64,000 nt of DNA, from positions 248,001 to 312,000 of the forward strand of contig NZ_CP121664.1 of assembly GCF_029714285.1 (NCBI RefSeq), given 5' to 3'. The translations under genes and the position numbers were made by a program. This document shows positions 29,147 to 38,992 of the stretch, in pieces. The stretch is from Rhizobium sp. CB3090. Its GTDB lineage: Bacteria; Pseudomonadota; Alphaproteobacteria; Rhizobiales; Rhizobiaceae. The stretch's first letter is position 1. Each line of letters starts with the position of its first letter. The notes under the pieces were generated by a model. That model worked only from the letters and a program-made list of their open reading frames with translations. It did no database searches and was not told the DNA's origin.

Positions 29147-30160
29147 ATGCTGAAAAATTTCGAACGATATCCGCTTACCTTCGGTCCTACGCCTATCGAA
29201 AAGCTCGATCGCCTCAGCGAGTATTTAGGAGGCAAGGTGGAGATCTATGCCAAGCGCGAGGACTGTAACTCGGGTCTGGCGTTCGGCGGCAATAAGCTCC
29301 GCAAACTTGAGTACATCATTCCAGACGCAATCGCGTCCAATGCCGATACGCTCGTCTCCATTGGTGGCGTGCAGTCCAACCATACGCGGATGGTCGCCGC
29401 GGTTGCCGCCAAGATCGGCATGAAATGCCTTCTGGTGCAAGAGGATTGGGTACCATATGAGGACGCTGTATACGATCGCGTTGGCAATATCCTTTTAAGC
29501 CGGATCATGGGAGCAGAGGTGCGGCTGGTCGATGACGGCTTCAATATCGGCATCCGCAGCAGTTGGGAACGGGCGCTCGACGACGTCAAGCAAAAAGGCG
29601 GCAGACCCTATGCGATCCCAGCGGGTGCCTCTGTCCACAAATATGGCGGTCTCGGCTATGTGGGCTTTGCCGAGGAAGTTCGCGCGCAGGAAAATCAGCT
29701 TGGTTTTGCCTTTGACTACATCGTGGTCTGCACGGTGACGGGCTCAACGCAAGCCGGCATGGTCGTCGGGTTCGCCAAGGATGGGCGACAGCGCAACGTG
29801 ATCGGTATCGATGCTTCGGCAACCCCCCTCCAAGCCCAGTCGCAAGTGCTCAACATTGCCCGCCAAACTGCAAAGCTCGTCGAACTCGAAAGGGAAATCG
29901 CCAACGATGATGTGGTATTGCTCGCGGACTACGCGCACCCCCGTTACGGCATTCCTTCCGAGGAAACAACGGAAGCCATCCGCCTTTGTGCGCGGCTGGA
30001 AGGGATAATTACTGATCCCGTCTACGAGGGCAAATCAATGCAAGGCATGATAAATCTCATTCGCAAAGGCTTCTTTCCAGAGGGATCAAGGCTCCTCTTT
30101 GCGCATCTCGGCGGCGCGCCGGCGATCAATGCTTACAGCTACACGTTTCGCAACGGCTGA
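29147..30160 (+). CDS. acdS: 1-aminocyclopropane-1-carboxylate deaminase
   Basis: 337 residues, the normal AcdS length. The PLP enzyme degrades ACC, the ethylene precursor, to ammonia and 2-oxobutyrate, lowering plant ethylene and favouring nodulation. Blocks: [37 protein letters not shown] (PLP lysine in GGNKLRK), [28 protein letters not shown] and the C-terminal [15 protein letters not shown]. It may differ from D-cysteine desulfhydrase by residues I cannot verify without alignment. Monocistronic between the nif operon and a regulator in convergent orientation. Confidence 0.93.
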   Translation: MLKNFERYPLTFGPTPIEKLDRLSEYLGGKVEIYAKREDCNSGLAFGGNKLRKLEYIIPDAIASNADTLVSIGGVQSNHTRMVAAVAAKIGMKCLLVQEDWVPYEDAVYDRVGNILLSRIMGAEVRLVDDGFNIGIRSSWERALDDVKQKGGRPYAIPAGASVHKYGGLGYVGFAEEVRAQENQLGFAFDYIVVCTVTGSTQAGMVVGFAKDGRQRNVIGIDASATPLQAQSQVLNIARQTAKLVELEREIANDDVVLLADYAHPRYGIPSEETTEAIRLCARLEGIITDPVYEGKSMQGMINLIRKGFFPEGSRLLFAHLGGAPAINAYSYTFRNG

Positions 30161-30453
30161 TCCCGAACGAAATAGTCTCATGCGGGCCCTGAAAATTGAA
30201 GGTTCCATGGATGCGCCAACAAGCAATAGTACTGCGGGTGCAGCCCTTTTTCCAATCTCAGCAATATGAAAATCCGCTACTATCAGCGACATTGCCATAC
30301 CGTTGGCAAGCAAAAAATCCTCCGCCGAAAACGCCAAAATCAAGCACTGTTTTAATCACAATGCCTACTCTATTGGGGTGCGCCTATTTTGACTGATCAA
30401 GACGCAGCCAAATTGGCGCCGCAGACACGGCCAGGTTCGGGCCGATCCCGCAA

Positions 30454-31164
30454 TTACGAATCCGATTTCTCGGAAAGCGCGTAGCCAACAGATCTTACAG
30501 TCCGTATTAGATCGCGGTCGCTGTCCCTATTTAGGGCCGCGCGCAAGTTACCAATGTGAACATCGATGGTGCGAGGCCCGATATGAACGGTATGCGGCCA
30601 AGCTGCATTCTTTAGTTCATCTCGCGAGTACGCCCGGTATGGGTTTCTCATAAAGTGCTCCAGCAGGCGGAACTGGGTTGGAGCGAGATGAATCGTCCGG
30701 CCGTTTCGGCGCACACGATGCGTGGCCACATCCAATTCAATGTCCTGAAAGGCAAGCAGTTCTTGATGCCTTGGAATGGAACTCCGACACGAGCCGTCCA
30801 AGATTCTGCGGATGCTTGTGAGCGCTATCTCTCGCGATCGGCTAACATGCTCATTGTCATCGAAGGCGAGCCTGTCTTGTTGAGTTACTTCATCAGCAAC
30901 CTCCGCAATCGCAATGATCGACATTGACCGCGCCCGAGAAAGACGCAGGCGAATACAGAGCGTCTGCGTCTCAACGTCAGAGAAATGCATCCCAAGAAAC
31001 ACCACATCTGGCGTCGCCTCTTGCAAGTGTTTGGCAAGGGCGTTCCCATGGCTGGTATTGATGTACTTACATGCGCATTCCAAGAACTGACCAGAGCAAT
31101 CGTCTGGTGCATTGATCAGCACCGCCGCTGAGTGGAAATCCCGATTGGTATCGTCCTTCGACAT
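30454..31164 (-). CDS. OmpR/PhoB-type winged-helix regulator with atypical receiver, TtsI-like
   Basis: 236 residues from ATG 31164, which has AAGGA 9 bp upstream; a GTG at 31323 is also in frame. The C-terminal domain (from about 145) is a PhoB-like winged helix: LAPTQFRLLEHFMRNPYRAYSRDEL, RTIDVHIGNLRAAL, RTVRSVGYAL. The N-terminal half resembles a receiver but lacks a clear phosphoacceptor Asp block (VVFLGMHFSDVETQTL). This combination is that of TtsI, the activator of rhizobial type III secretion genes. No tts genes are in the window, so the specific name is a proposal. A sigma-54-type promoter lies upstream instead of a clear nod box. Confidence 0.6.
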   Translation of the reverse strand: MSKDDTNRDFHSAAVLINAPDDCSGQFLECACKYINTSHGNALAKHLQEATPDVVFLGMHFSDVETQTLCIRLRLSRARSMSIIAIAEVADEVTQQDRLAFDDNEHVSRSREIALTSIRRILDGSCRSSIPRHQELLAFQDIELDVATHRVRRNGRTIHLAPTQFRLLEHFMRNPYRAYSRDELKNAAWPHTVHIGPRTIDVHIGNLRAALNRDSDRDLIRTVRSVGYALSEKSDS

Positions 31165-31352
31165 CGCGTGAAATCCTTGAATTAAAGTTCGGCCGACCTT
31201 CAGGTTTTTTCGCCAACAGAGTTTGCACTTATCTCCAAAATCCAGTTTGTTGAATTGCGGCTTGCGCCGAAGCCTTCCATTACGGCACGTCAACGAATGG
31301 GTTTGATCCTGGAGGGAGTTCACTCATCAGTCGGCGATTTTGCAGATAACCG

Positions 31353-31368
31353 TGCACGCGTCGTGCCA
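31353..31368 (-). promoter_or_regulatory. Sigma-54-type promoter for TtsI-like gene
   Basis: On the minus strand the sequence reads TTGGCACGACGCGTGCA. GG is at 31367-31366 and GC at 31355-31354, 10 bases apart. The -24 half is perfect; the -12 half is GTGC. Immediately upstream (31376-31393) lies an 18-bp palindrome, GATTGTTTTGAAACAATC. No perfect NifA element was found near the expected position. Confidence 0.6.
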
Positions 31369-31375
31369 ACGAAAA

Positions 31376-31393
31376 GATTGTTTTGAAACAATC
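31376..31393. repeat. Palindrome GATTGTTT-TG-AAACAATC
   Basis: Two 8-bp arms separated by TG, sitting directly upstream of the -24 element on the TtsI-like side and about 110 bp before the next plus-strand gene. AAACAATC also occurs in the nod box, but the rest of the nod box consensus is not matched, so a different dimeric regulator is likely. Confidence 0.55.
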
Positions 31394-31502
31394 CCATGGC
31401 TGTAACACTGAGCGCACATGTTCGAAATCTCGGACTTGGGCGCTTTGCCACTAAAGCAAAAAATACTCAAACTGAATCTGAAGCCAGCGACTTCGCACTA
31501 AT

Positions 31503-32450
31503 ATGCGCTTTCGGTTTGGCGAAGAAATGGATGTGTCAGCGGCAGGAGAACAGCCATGCACCCTTGATGCGGACCATCTATTCGGCTTGAGGATCTATGA
31601 TGCTTTCGCCGTCGCCGATGGCTGCGCACAGCGTTTGGACATGAACCTCGAAGAGGCGCTGATCCACCGCCCAGTCAACTATCTGATTAGGGAGTGGATC
31701 GAGGACGATGCAGAGTTAGTCTTATCGTATGTGCACAGTCCGAGGGCACTGCTAATGGAGAAATGTGCGATCGTTATCCCAGGCCCCCGACATATTAAAT
31801 TAACTGCAAAAGAGCGCTTCTCAGCGCGCGCAGTTATGGTCGGCGGCACGTCCGTTCTGCAAGGTTTATTATCTCAATTGGCACGTGTTGGCGTGCAAAA
31901 GACGATTATCCTTGGACTAGGAGGCATGGGCGAGGTCGACCATCGTTTCTGTCACGAGCTGTATGGTATGGAACTCCGCGTACGCCCACTGCGCAGGCCA
32001 TATCCGGGACGCCTTATTGACGTGGCAACGGCAGAGGAAGTTGCTGACGTCAATGGGGTCGTTCTGATATTTACCGAGGATATGACGATCAGTTTCACGA
32101 TGCTGGAGCGCTTGGTGCGGTCATCATATCGCAACATTGTGGTTGTTGGCCAGGTACTCGGTAAACGATCGCTACGAGTGCTGACGGGCAAAGCGCAACG
32201 CCTTACAGCAATTATACCCGAAGGCTCCGACAGCAATGAAAGTGGGTCTGCAGATTTGAGCCTCGTCGGCGTTTATAAATTTGACGCGGCGTTAGTTCGG
32301 AGGATTGCGCGGAGGCGGCAACGTCGCTCGCATGACGATCCGGAGTTCTTTGAAGCAGCCTTTGGGTTTCACGGTCATCCAATCTATGTCATGTGTGCCG
32401 ATCCGAGCGAAATGACGGTGAACAACGACATCCATACAGCCAGATTTTGA
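31503..32450 (+). CDS. Unrecognised protein with a probable Rossmann-like core
   Basis: 315 residues. I do not recognise the family. Visible features: a conserved-looking N-terminal stretch LRIYDAFAVADGCAQRLDMNLEEALIHRPVNY, a segment VIPGPRHIKLTAKERFSARA, then a likely nucleotide-binding-like strand-loop-helix, KTIILGLGGMGEVDHRF, and hydrophobic strands NGVVLIFTEDM and RNIVVVGQVLGK. No signal peptide or membrane helix is seen. The start is uncertain (ATG 31503 or 31527; no good ribosome site). It is divergent from the TtsI-like regulator and ends about 150 bp before the IS66 element. Codon use looks coding throughout. Confidence 0.6.
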   Translation: MRFRFGEEMDVSAAGEQPCTLDADHLFGLRIYDAFAVADGCAQRLDMNLEEALIHRPVNYLIREWIEDDAELVLSYVHSPRALLMEKCAIVIPGPRHIKLTAKERFSARAVMVGGTSVLQGLLSQLARVGVQKTIILGLGGMGEVDHRFCHELYGMELRVRPLRRPYPGRLIDVATAEEVADVNGVVLIFTEDMTISFTMLERLVRSSYRNIVVVGQVLGKRSLRVLTGKAQRLTAIIPEGSDSNESGSADLSLVGVYKFDAALVRRIARRRQRRSHDDPEFFEAAFGFHGHPIYVMCADPSEMTVNNDIHTARF

Positions 32451-33167
32451 GTGCCGCATTTGAAGAACCTCGCCCAACGCTTTTCCTTCCGCGCACGCAA
32501 TCTTTGATGCCCCAGATGCGGTCCCTGTTTTCGAAATGCAAAGCTTGGTGCCTGACACCAAATTGCGCGTATGCCAAACCACCGAGTTGATTCCTTCTTT
32601 CTTCGTAAGCGGTTAGCTCAGGGCGTGTGACCTGAAGTTCCATGGCATGAGGGCGTCTATTTCTGAGACGGGCCAGCCTTGAGCGATGCGAGTCAATGTC
32701 TGGGAGAGCCAGTCGAGGGGATCGACGTTGTTCATTTTGGCTGTCTGCAAGAGAGTGGCCACGGTCGCCCAGGTCCGTCCGCCCCCCTCACTTCCGGCGA
32801 ATAGACTATTTTTTCTCGTAATTGTCTGGGGTCTGATCGCGCGCTCGACAATGTTGGAGTCGATTTCGATACGACCGTCCGTCAGAAAGCGCTCCAACGC
32901 CTCGCGCCGGGTGAGAGCATAGCGGATTGCTTCGGCGGTCTTGGACTTACCGGAGACTTTACCGAGCTCTCTTTCCCAAAGATCGAAGAGCCTTGCGACA
33001 ATGGCTGTGGACTTTTCCTGACGAAGTGTGGAGCGGCTGTCGGCGTCCTTGCCCCGAACCTCATCCTCGATGCGCCAGAGCTCGGTCATTGCCATAACCG
33101 TGTCCGTGGCGGCCTGAGAGACACCGCTAATGTGCAGATCGTAAAACTTGCGTCGAAGATGTGCCCA

Positions 33168-35206
33168 ACTTGCGTCAGGCAAGTCCCGGAACGGGGGATG
33201 AATACGAAAGGAGGTGAGAGCCGAACAGAAACCGTTCGCAGCGATCCAGCGGGTTCAACGCCCGTCCGGCAAAGGCGCAGCCCGCCAGCCGGAAGCGAGT
33301 CTTGCATGGATGGCGGCAACGTCATTCGTGAAGCGTAGACAGCGGATGATGAAGCGGCGGGGTAAGCCCCGATATCATGGTTTGTGACGACGCCTTCGGA
33401 GTGTTGGGACCGGGGGCAGCATCCGACTTGCCGGTATTGGCGAGGCAGGCGGGGTCGTCCGGGGTCTTGGGCCACCGCAAAGTCATGGGATGGATCGCCG
33501 GGGAACCTGAGAGATCCCACTCACGCCCAAGGAAGCAATGCCGGAAACGGGGTGCCGGCTGACATAAAAGACTCCCGGCCCTACGACAGCCCTGCATGTC
33601 GGAGGGAGCGCCTCGGCGGACACAAATATGCAGGGCCGCATGGACCCGGAAGGCGAAGCAATAAGCCGACGGGCAAGCGTGAGCGGGAAGTCGTAGCACC
33701 CTCATATTACCAATGAGCGCGGGGAACCGTGTCCGGCGGGACCCGAAGGAGGAAAGGGGGGTGTCACGGAACCAGAACCACTGACAGGAAACATCGGAGG
33801 GGACCCTGAGCCCTACAAACGTGTACACGAAACGGCAGTGGATAGCCGAACAGGCGAGGGAGCACCCGGAGAGGGTGTTCACATCCTTGCACCATCTGAT
33901 TGATCTCGACTGGATGTTCGAGGCGTGGGCTCTGACGCGCAAGGATGGCGCGGCGGGCATCGACGGTCGCACGGCTGACGACTATGAGAAGGATCTCGGG
34001 GCGAGATCTTGAAAGCCTCCGGATCCGGATGATGTCGGGCAGTTACCGCGCACCCCCGGTGCGACGCCACTACATCCCCAAGGCCGATGGGTCCCGGCGA
34101 CCTCTGGGCATCCCGACCGTCGAAGATAAAGTGGCGCAACGGGCAATCGTGATGCTGCTGGAGCCGATCTACGAGGAGGACTTTCTGGACTGCTCGTTCG
34201 GGTTCCGGCCGGAACGGTCGGCGCATGACGCCATCCGCACCTTGCGCGATGGCATCATGGACACCGGTCAGCGATGGGTGATCGACGCGGATATCTCGAA
34301 GTATTTCGATAGCATCGACCACGGGCATCTACGCAGCTTTCTCGACCTGAGGATCAGAGACGGCGTCATCAGACGCATGATTGACAAGTGGTTGAACGCG
34401 GGGGTGCTGGACCAGGGCACCCTGAGCCGATCGGTAGCTGGAACTCCACAAGGCGGAGTGATCAGTCCGCTTCTCGCGAACATCTTCCTCCACCATGTGC
34501 TGGACAGGTGGTTCGTGGAGGTGGCGAAGCCTCGCCTAAAACGGAGGTGCCAGATGGTGCGGTATGCTGACGACTTCGTCATGAGCTTCGAGGATTACCT
34601 GGACGGCCGGCGTATGCTGGCCGTGCTGGGCAGGCGTTTCGAGCGGTATGGGCTCCGGCTCCATCCCGACAAGACGCGCTATGTGGACTTCCGTTTCCGG
34701 CGCCCGCATGGGCGGCACCCGGCAACGAGTGCCACCAGTTTCAACTTTCTCGGCTTCACCCATGTCTGGGGGCAGTCGCGGAAGGGGAAGCCGGTGGTGC
34801 GGCAGGTCACGGCCAAGGATCGGTTTGCGCGAGCCTTACGGGCAGTCAGGGAATGGTGCCTCAAACACCTGCACCTGTCGCTCACGGTTCAGCACCGACA
34901 TCTGACCCGGATGATGCGAGGCCACTACGCCTACTATGGGATCACGGGCAATGGACGGCGTCTGAGGTGGTATCACCATCAGGTCGAGCGCATCTGGAAA
35001 AGCGGGCTCTCACGCCGCAGCCGATCTGGAAAGCCGAACTGGAATCGGATGGCGCAGGTCCTTGACCGGTTTCCCTTGCCTTCAACCCGGATCGTACATC
35101 AGTGGAGCCGTCCCTGAGCGAAACTGGACTGTGAGGAACCGGATGCGGGAAATCTGCACGTCCGGATCTGTGAGGGGCGGGGCTCGGTAACGACCCCGCC
35201 TACTCG
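33168..35206 (+). mobile_element. Bacterial group II intron inserted antisense in tnpC
   Basis: Boundaries come from restoring the tnpC reading frame and may be off by a few bases. The 5' part (33168-33820) is GC-rich and highly structured, as expected for domains I-III. The reverse transcriptase frame sits within domain IV. A domain V-like hairpin lies at about 35136-35168 (GAACCGGATGCGGGAAA then TGCACGTCCGGATC), and a domain VI-like stem ending CTAC follows at about 35172-35203. These are the conserved 3' parts of group II introns. The 5' terminal GUGYG is not obvious; the nearest is TTGCG at 33170. Confidence 0.85.
33821..35117 (+). pseudogene. ltrA: Group II intron reverse transcriptase/maturase, frameshifted
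   Basis: It starts in one frame at GTG 33821 (MYTKRQWIAEQAREHPERVF...GIDGRTADDYEKDLG) and continues in the next frame from about 34005 (DLESLRIRMMSGSYRAPPVRR) to 35117. The shift falls in a GGGG run at 33997-34000, consistent with one extra G. The second part has all RT blocks: PKADGSRRPLGIP, GFRPERSAHDAI, DISKYFDSIDH, GTPQGGVISPLLANI and the catalytic YADDF, then the maturase X domain (HYAYYGITGN). No HNH endonuclease follows. Unless rescued by frameshifting or due to a sequencing error, the protein is broken. Confidence 0.85.
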
Positions 35207-36347
35207 GCATCCTGCGAGCTGGATCATTTCGTTGCTGCCGATTTTCGCCCGTGTCTTGGCGAGGCTGGTATAGGCCGAGTAGCCATCCACCTGCAGGATG
35301 CCGCTAAATCCGGAGAGATGACGCATTACGCAATCTGCGCCTCTGCTGTCTTCAAAACGATAGGCCACCATCGGCGGGCTGGTTCCACCATAGGGGCGAT
35401 CGTCACGCGCATAAGCCCAAAGCCAGGCCTTGGTGGTTTTACCCGAACCGGGAGCAAGAGTGGGCAGGGTCGTCTCGTCGGCAAATATCCTCTCGCCCTC
35501 CTTGACCCTCTCGAGGATATAATCGGCGAGCATCTGCAGTTCGAAGCCCAGATGCCCCATCCATTGGGCCATCAGCGACCGGCTGATCTCGACGCCGTCG
35601 CGCATGTAGATCGCTTCCTGCCGGTAAAGGGGAAGACCGTCGGCATATTTGGATACGGCGATATAGGCGAGCAGCCGTTCCGTCGGCAGGCCGCCTTCAA
35701 TGATGTGTGCCGGTGCCAAAGCCTGGACGACGCCGTCGCCGCCCCGGAACGCATATTTGGGACGCCGTGTCACGACGACCCTGAACTTCGGCGGCACGAC
35801 GTCCAGCCGCTCGGAGCGGTCCTCGCCGATCAGCACTTTTTCCAGCCCCTCGAACCCGGCCGGGATTTCCGGTTCGATGACCTCCTCAATGCGCTCGAGA
35901 TGTGCGGCAAAACCCTTGCGTGGACGCGGCGTTCGTTTCGGCTTGTCCTTGGCCGCGCGGTCGAGTTCGCTCTGGATCGCCGAAAGGCCCGTTTCGACCT
36001 CTTCGAACGCAAACGAGACCTGCTCGTCATTGACACCAAGGCGCAGCCGTTCTGAGCGCTTGCCATTTTGCGTGCGCTGCAAAACCTTCATGATCAAGGT
36101 CAGGTTGGCAATCCGCTCGTTCGCGCTTTTCTCCACCGCCTCCAATCGGGCAATCTCAGTCTCGGCGGCCTTCAGCCGGGCTTCCTTCGCAGCCTGCTCA
36201 CGCACCAACGCGAGAACCATCGCTTTCAGCGCGTCAACGTCGTCCGGAAGGTCGTTAAGGGGCAAATCCATCGGGTCAAGTAGAGCACAAAAGTAGCCAC
36301 TTTCCCAATCATTACAGCAGCATGATTCATCTTGCCACAGGTCGGCT

Positions 36348-36692
36348 TCAGCCTGTTAGTAATGGCCGCCGGACATGGACCGGCCGGATCTTCTTCCAAT
36401 CCAGACCGGCCAGAAGCGCCATCAATTGCGAATGGTCCAGGCGTATCCGTGCCGCCGATATGCCCGGCCAGCAAAAGCTCTGCTCTTCGAGCGTTTTCGA
36501 GTATAGGCAGACACCGCTACCATCCCACCAGACGATGCGAACACGGTCCGCCCGTTTCGACCGGAACACATAAAGCGCTCCGTTGAACGGGTCGAGACCA
36601 CCATCTCTAACCAGAGCCATCAAGGATGCCGCACCTTTGCGAAAGTCGACAGGCTGGCACGACACGTAAACAACGACACCGGATCCGATCAT
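36348..36692 (-). CDS. tnpB: IS66 accessory protein TnpB
   Basis: 114 residues with the IS66 Orf2 signature VVVYVSCQPVDFRKGAASL, DPFNGALYVFRSK and RIVWWDGSGVCLYSKTLE. TnpB is required with TnpA for IS66 transposition. It overlaps the end of tnpA by 4 bp (ATGA-type coupling) and precedes tnpC by about 76 bp. Intact. Confidence 0.93.
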   Translation of the reverse strand: MIGSGVVVYVSCQPVDFRKGAASLMALVRDGGLDPFNGALYVFRSKRADRVRIVWWDGSGVCLYSKTLEEQSFCWPGISAARIRLDHSQLMALLAGLDWKKIRPVHVRRPLLTG

Positions 36693-37075
36693 GCCTTACG
36701 GACCGCCCGAAGTATCTTCGAAAGGTGATCAGGCTCTATATCGCTCGCGACGCGCACCATGACACCACCGATGACGATTTCCACCGTAGAACTTGCCACC
36801 GGCTCAACGCGCGCGAACTTGATCTCCTCCTTTGGGGCTTCCGTCACAGGCGCGACCATACCCGACGACAGTGCCTTGCGACGCCACCCGTAAAGCTGCG
36901 AGGGATCCAATCCCTCGGCACGTGCGATTGCCGACACATTGGCTCCAGGCAACAACGTTTCGGCGATCAACCGCTCTTTCTCCACGTCCGACCAGTCGCG
37001 CGGCTTGCGCCGCGTTCGCACCGGCGTCGCAGTCAAAACCTCGAATGTTCGTGGCTGATTCACACTGTCGCTCAT
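36689..37075 (-). CDS. tnpA: IS66 TnpA (helix-turn-helix Orf1)
   Basis: 128 residues from ATG 37075 (MSDSVNQPRTFEVL), with GAGGAA upstream; an ATG at 37096 is also in frame. It contains the helix-turn-helix WSDVEKERLIAETLLPGANVSAIARAEGLDPSQLYGWRR typical of IS66 Orf1. Intact. Confidence 0.93.
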   Translation of the reverse strand: MSDSVNQPRTFEVLTATPVRTRRKPRDWSDVEKERLIAETLLPGANVSAIARAEGLDPSQLYGWRRKALSSGMVAPVTEAPKEEIKFARVEPVASSTVEIVIGGVMVRVASDIEPDHLSKILRAVRKA

Positions 37076-37254
37076 AGGATTCCTCGCATGATTCACGCAG
37101 AAGATTCCCGATCAGCAGGCTAAATGATACGTGGGATTGCCTACTCGCTTACCTTTCTTCGAGCACTTTCATACATAGAACGTCGCGAAGTTGGGGACTC
37201 ACAACAGACACTATTGTCAGGTTTGTCCGGCCAGTGTCGATACCGGATCAATAC

Positions 37255-38992
37255 TCCCCAGAAGTGGGCTCTTCCGCAATTTCGGTGCAACTCAGGTGCC
37301 GATGATACGTGAACGCAGGAGGTCCATCCCGGCTCTTCCATACATGGATCGCTTGATGAGCTTTAGCTTGTTGATCTTGCCTTCAACTGGCCCAGTACTC
37401 CATGGCAACGTCAATGCAGCTTGCACCGCCTCGACGTCGCGACGAATCCCGCGCGCGAACGAAGACATCGGCCCAGTTGCGGCATCATGTAACCACGGCT
37501 TGAGCGCGACGGTTTCCCGATTGCAGATCATGGACTGGAAGCGTCGTGCCAGATCGGCAGCAGTGGCAACGTCAGGTGAGGCCGAGGAAATCGCGTTCAC
37601 AAAAGCGCGCTCGTTCCGCGGGAGAGTATCGGCTTCGGCTGTCAGAAGACGAACGGTTAGCCGGGATGAAGGCGTGCGCCATGAAGATTTGCGCGAGGCC
37701 CGAGACAATATAGGTGCGGGGACGCCGTCGCGCAGCCTTACCTTTACCCACTGGCGAAAGGTCTTTACACTCTCACGATAACCGCGATCGCACACCTCCC
37801 TGTAAAGTCGCGTCGCATTGCGGCAGCCTTCAAACCAGCGCCTGCGGACGTAGTCTGCATGGGCATCGGCCGGATTCTCCGTGAATACCGTGCGCTCCCA
37901 TGTCCCAGGTTGATTGTCTTTCAGCCATTTCCGTATGGTTTTGAGGTCGATGCCAAGCTCACGCTTGATCGCCAGTTGGCTCCAGCCCATACCATTCAGG
38001 CGGATGACCTCCTCAAAAAGAGCACGCCGATCTTGATGCCGATTGTTCTGCTGTCGTGCTGCGCGTCCTTGGAGCAGCCCTTCTTTCCCGCGCTCGCGGC
38101 GCATTTGATCATCCGTATCAATCTGCGCCATAAGCGCCTTTCCGACATCCCGAATAACGCGGTATTGTCGCTCCACAACATTCTGCAAGGCATCGGAACA
38201 GTTGCGCAGGAGATGCCAACGATCGGCGATCTGCTGCGCTTTCGGCGCTCCCTCACGGGCGCCACGCGCATAAGCACCGGCCCGGTCCCGAGCGATGACT
38301 TCAACGCCGGGATGATCGGCAAGCCATCCTGAGAGCGTGTCCTTCTCGCGGTCTGGCAACAGATCAACGACATTGTTCGTTTCGAGATCGACCAGGATCG
38401 TTCCATAGCGTTGTCCGCGACGCCAGGCCCAATCGTCTACGCCCAGGATACGCGGCGCTTCGCAATTCCCAGAGGGTTGCGTCCGCGCAATCCGCAAAAT
38501 GGTGTCGGCGCTCACAGGCATGCCAAGACGAGTGACCAATCTCATGCCCGCCTCTCCTCCCAACGCCATGCCGATACTGCGATGCACGTCTCCCAGGCGT
38601 CTGGTGCGCCGGCAATAGCGCCAGGTCACATCACCAACGTTCTCGGCAAATATGCGCCTGCGGCATCTCTCGTTGCTGCAACGCAGGCGCCGGACATGCA
38701 AGATTATCGTGACCGCTCGCCCTTGCCACGGCAGGTCCGCGAGGTGTCGTTCGTAACGACTATGAACACGATGCGAGGCCTTGCGGCAATCCGGGCATTT
38801 GGCTCCTGTCGATCGGAAGCGACAATCGATCGATATAGCCCCTCTCGACTGCTGAACGTGATCGACGACCAAAGACGGCGGGATCAACGGTAGAATGCGC
38901 TTCGCCATTTCCATGCTCCTGCTGATTCGTGTGTCGAATCAACAGGATTCAGAAAGTTGCACCGAAATTGCGGAAGAGCCCACTTCTGGGGA
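37255..38992 (-). mobile_element. ISL3-family insertion sequence
   Basis: Bounded by a perfect 38-bp inverted repeat: 37255-37292 (begins TCCCCAGAAGTGGGCTCTTC) and 38955-38992. One transposase gene fills the element. The bases just outside (left GATCAATAC, right AATTTCATC) do not form an 8-bp duplication, so either the outermost repeat bases are fortuitous or the element has suffered recombination. It lies about 95 bp after the IS66 target repeat and about 120 bp before the luxR promoter. Confidence 0.9.
37292..38914 (-). CDS. tnp: ISL3-family transposase
   Basis: 540 residues, intact. The N-terminal zinc-finger region has CPDCRKASHRVHSRYERHLADLPW and RRLRCSNERCRRRIF; the DDE core has LGVDDWAWRRGQRYGTILVDLE, ARDRAGAYARGAREGAP and, at the end, STGPVEGKINKLKLIKRSMYGRA. 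The stop codon lies at the inner edge of the left terminal repeat. Confidence 0.95.
   Translation of the reverse strand: MEMAKRILPLIPPSLVVDHVQQSRGAISIDCRFRSTGAKCPDCRKASHRVHSRYERHLADLPWQGRAVTIILHVRRLRCSNERCRRRIFAENVGDVTWRYCRRTRRLGDVHRSIGMALGGEAGMRLVTRLGMPVSADTILRIARTQPSGNCEAPRILGVDDWAWRRGQRYGTILVDLETNNVVDLLPDREKDTLSGWLADHPGVEVIARDRAGAYARGAREGAPKAQQIADRWHLLRNCSDALQNVVERQYRVIRDVGKALMAQIDTDDQMRRERGKEGLLQGRAARQQNNRHQDRRALFEEVIRLNGMGWSQLAIKRELGIDLKTIRKWLKDNQPGTWERTVFTENPADAHADYVRRRWFEGCRNATRLYREVCDRGYRESVKTFRQWVKVRLRDGVPAPILSRASRKSSWRTPSSRLTVRLLTAEADTLPRNERAFVNAISSASPDVATAADLARRFQSMICNRETVALKPWLHDAATGPMSSFARGIRRDVEAVQAALTLPWSTGPVEGKINKLKLIKRSMYGRAGMDLLRSRIIGT

Larger units (their letters stand above)
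32613..36271 (-). pseudogene. tnpC: IS66 transposase TnpC, split by a group II intron
   Basis: The N-terminal part is encoded at 36271 down to about 35207: a coiled coil near residues 25-75, a zinc/LZ-like region, and the DDE-containing domain up to NEMIQLAGC. The C-terminal part runs from about 33167 to 32613 (WAHLRRKFYDLHISG to LMPWNFRSHALS). Joining the two restores the family sequence LAGC-WAHLRRKFY exactly, so the interruption is a clean insertion of the intron antisense to tnpC. Because the intron is on the opposite strand, it cannot splice from the tnpC transcript, so the transposase is inactivated. Confidence 0.9.
32605..37152 (-). mobile_element. IS66-family insertion sequence carrying a group II intron
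   Basis: The ends read GTAAGCGG at 32605 and its inverted partner CGCTTAC ending at 37152, the terminal sequence usual for IS66. The element is flanked by a perfect 8-bp direct repeat, CTTTCTTC, at 32597-32604 and 37153-37160, the target duplication length of IS66. Inside, on the minus strand, are tnpA, tnpB and tnpC; tnpC is split by an intron of about 2.04 kb. Removing the intron gives an element of about 2.5 kb, the normal IS66 size. The intact target duplication points to a relatively recent insertion. Confidence 0.93.

Noticed and set aside
31376..31393. Full nod box at the AAACAATC palindrome
   Set aside because: Only the AAACAATC part fits; ATC-N9-GAT spacing and the ATTTTACCAATC part are not matched in either orientation.
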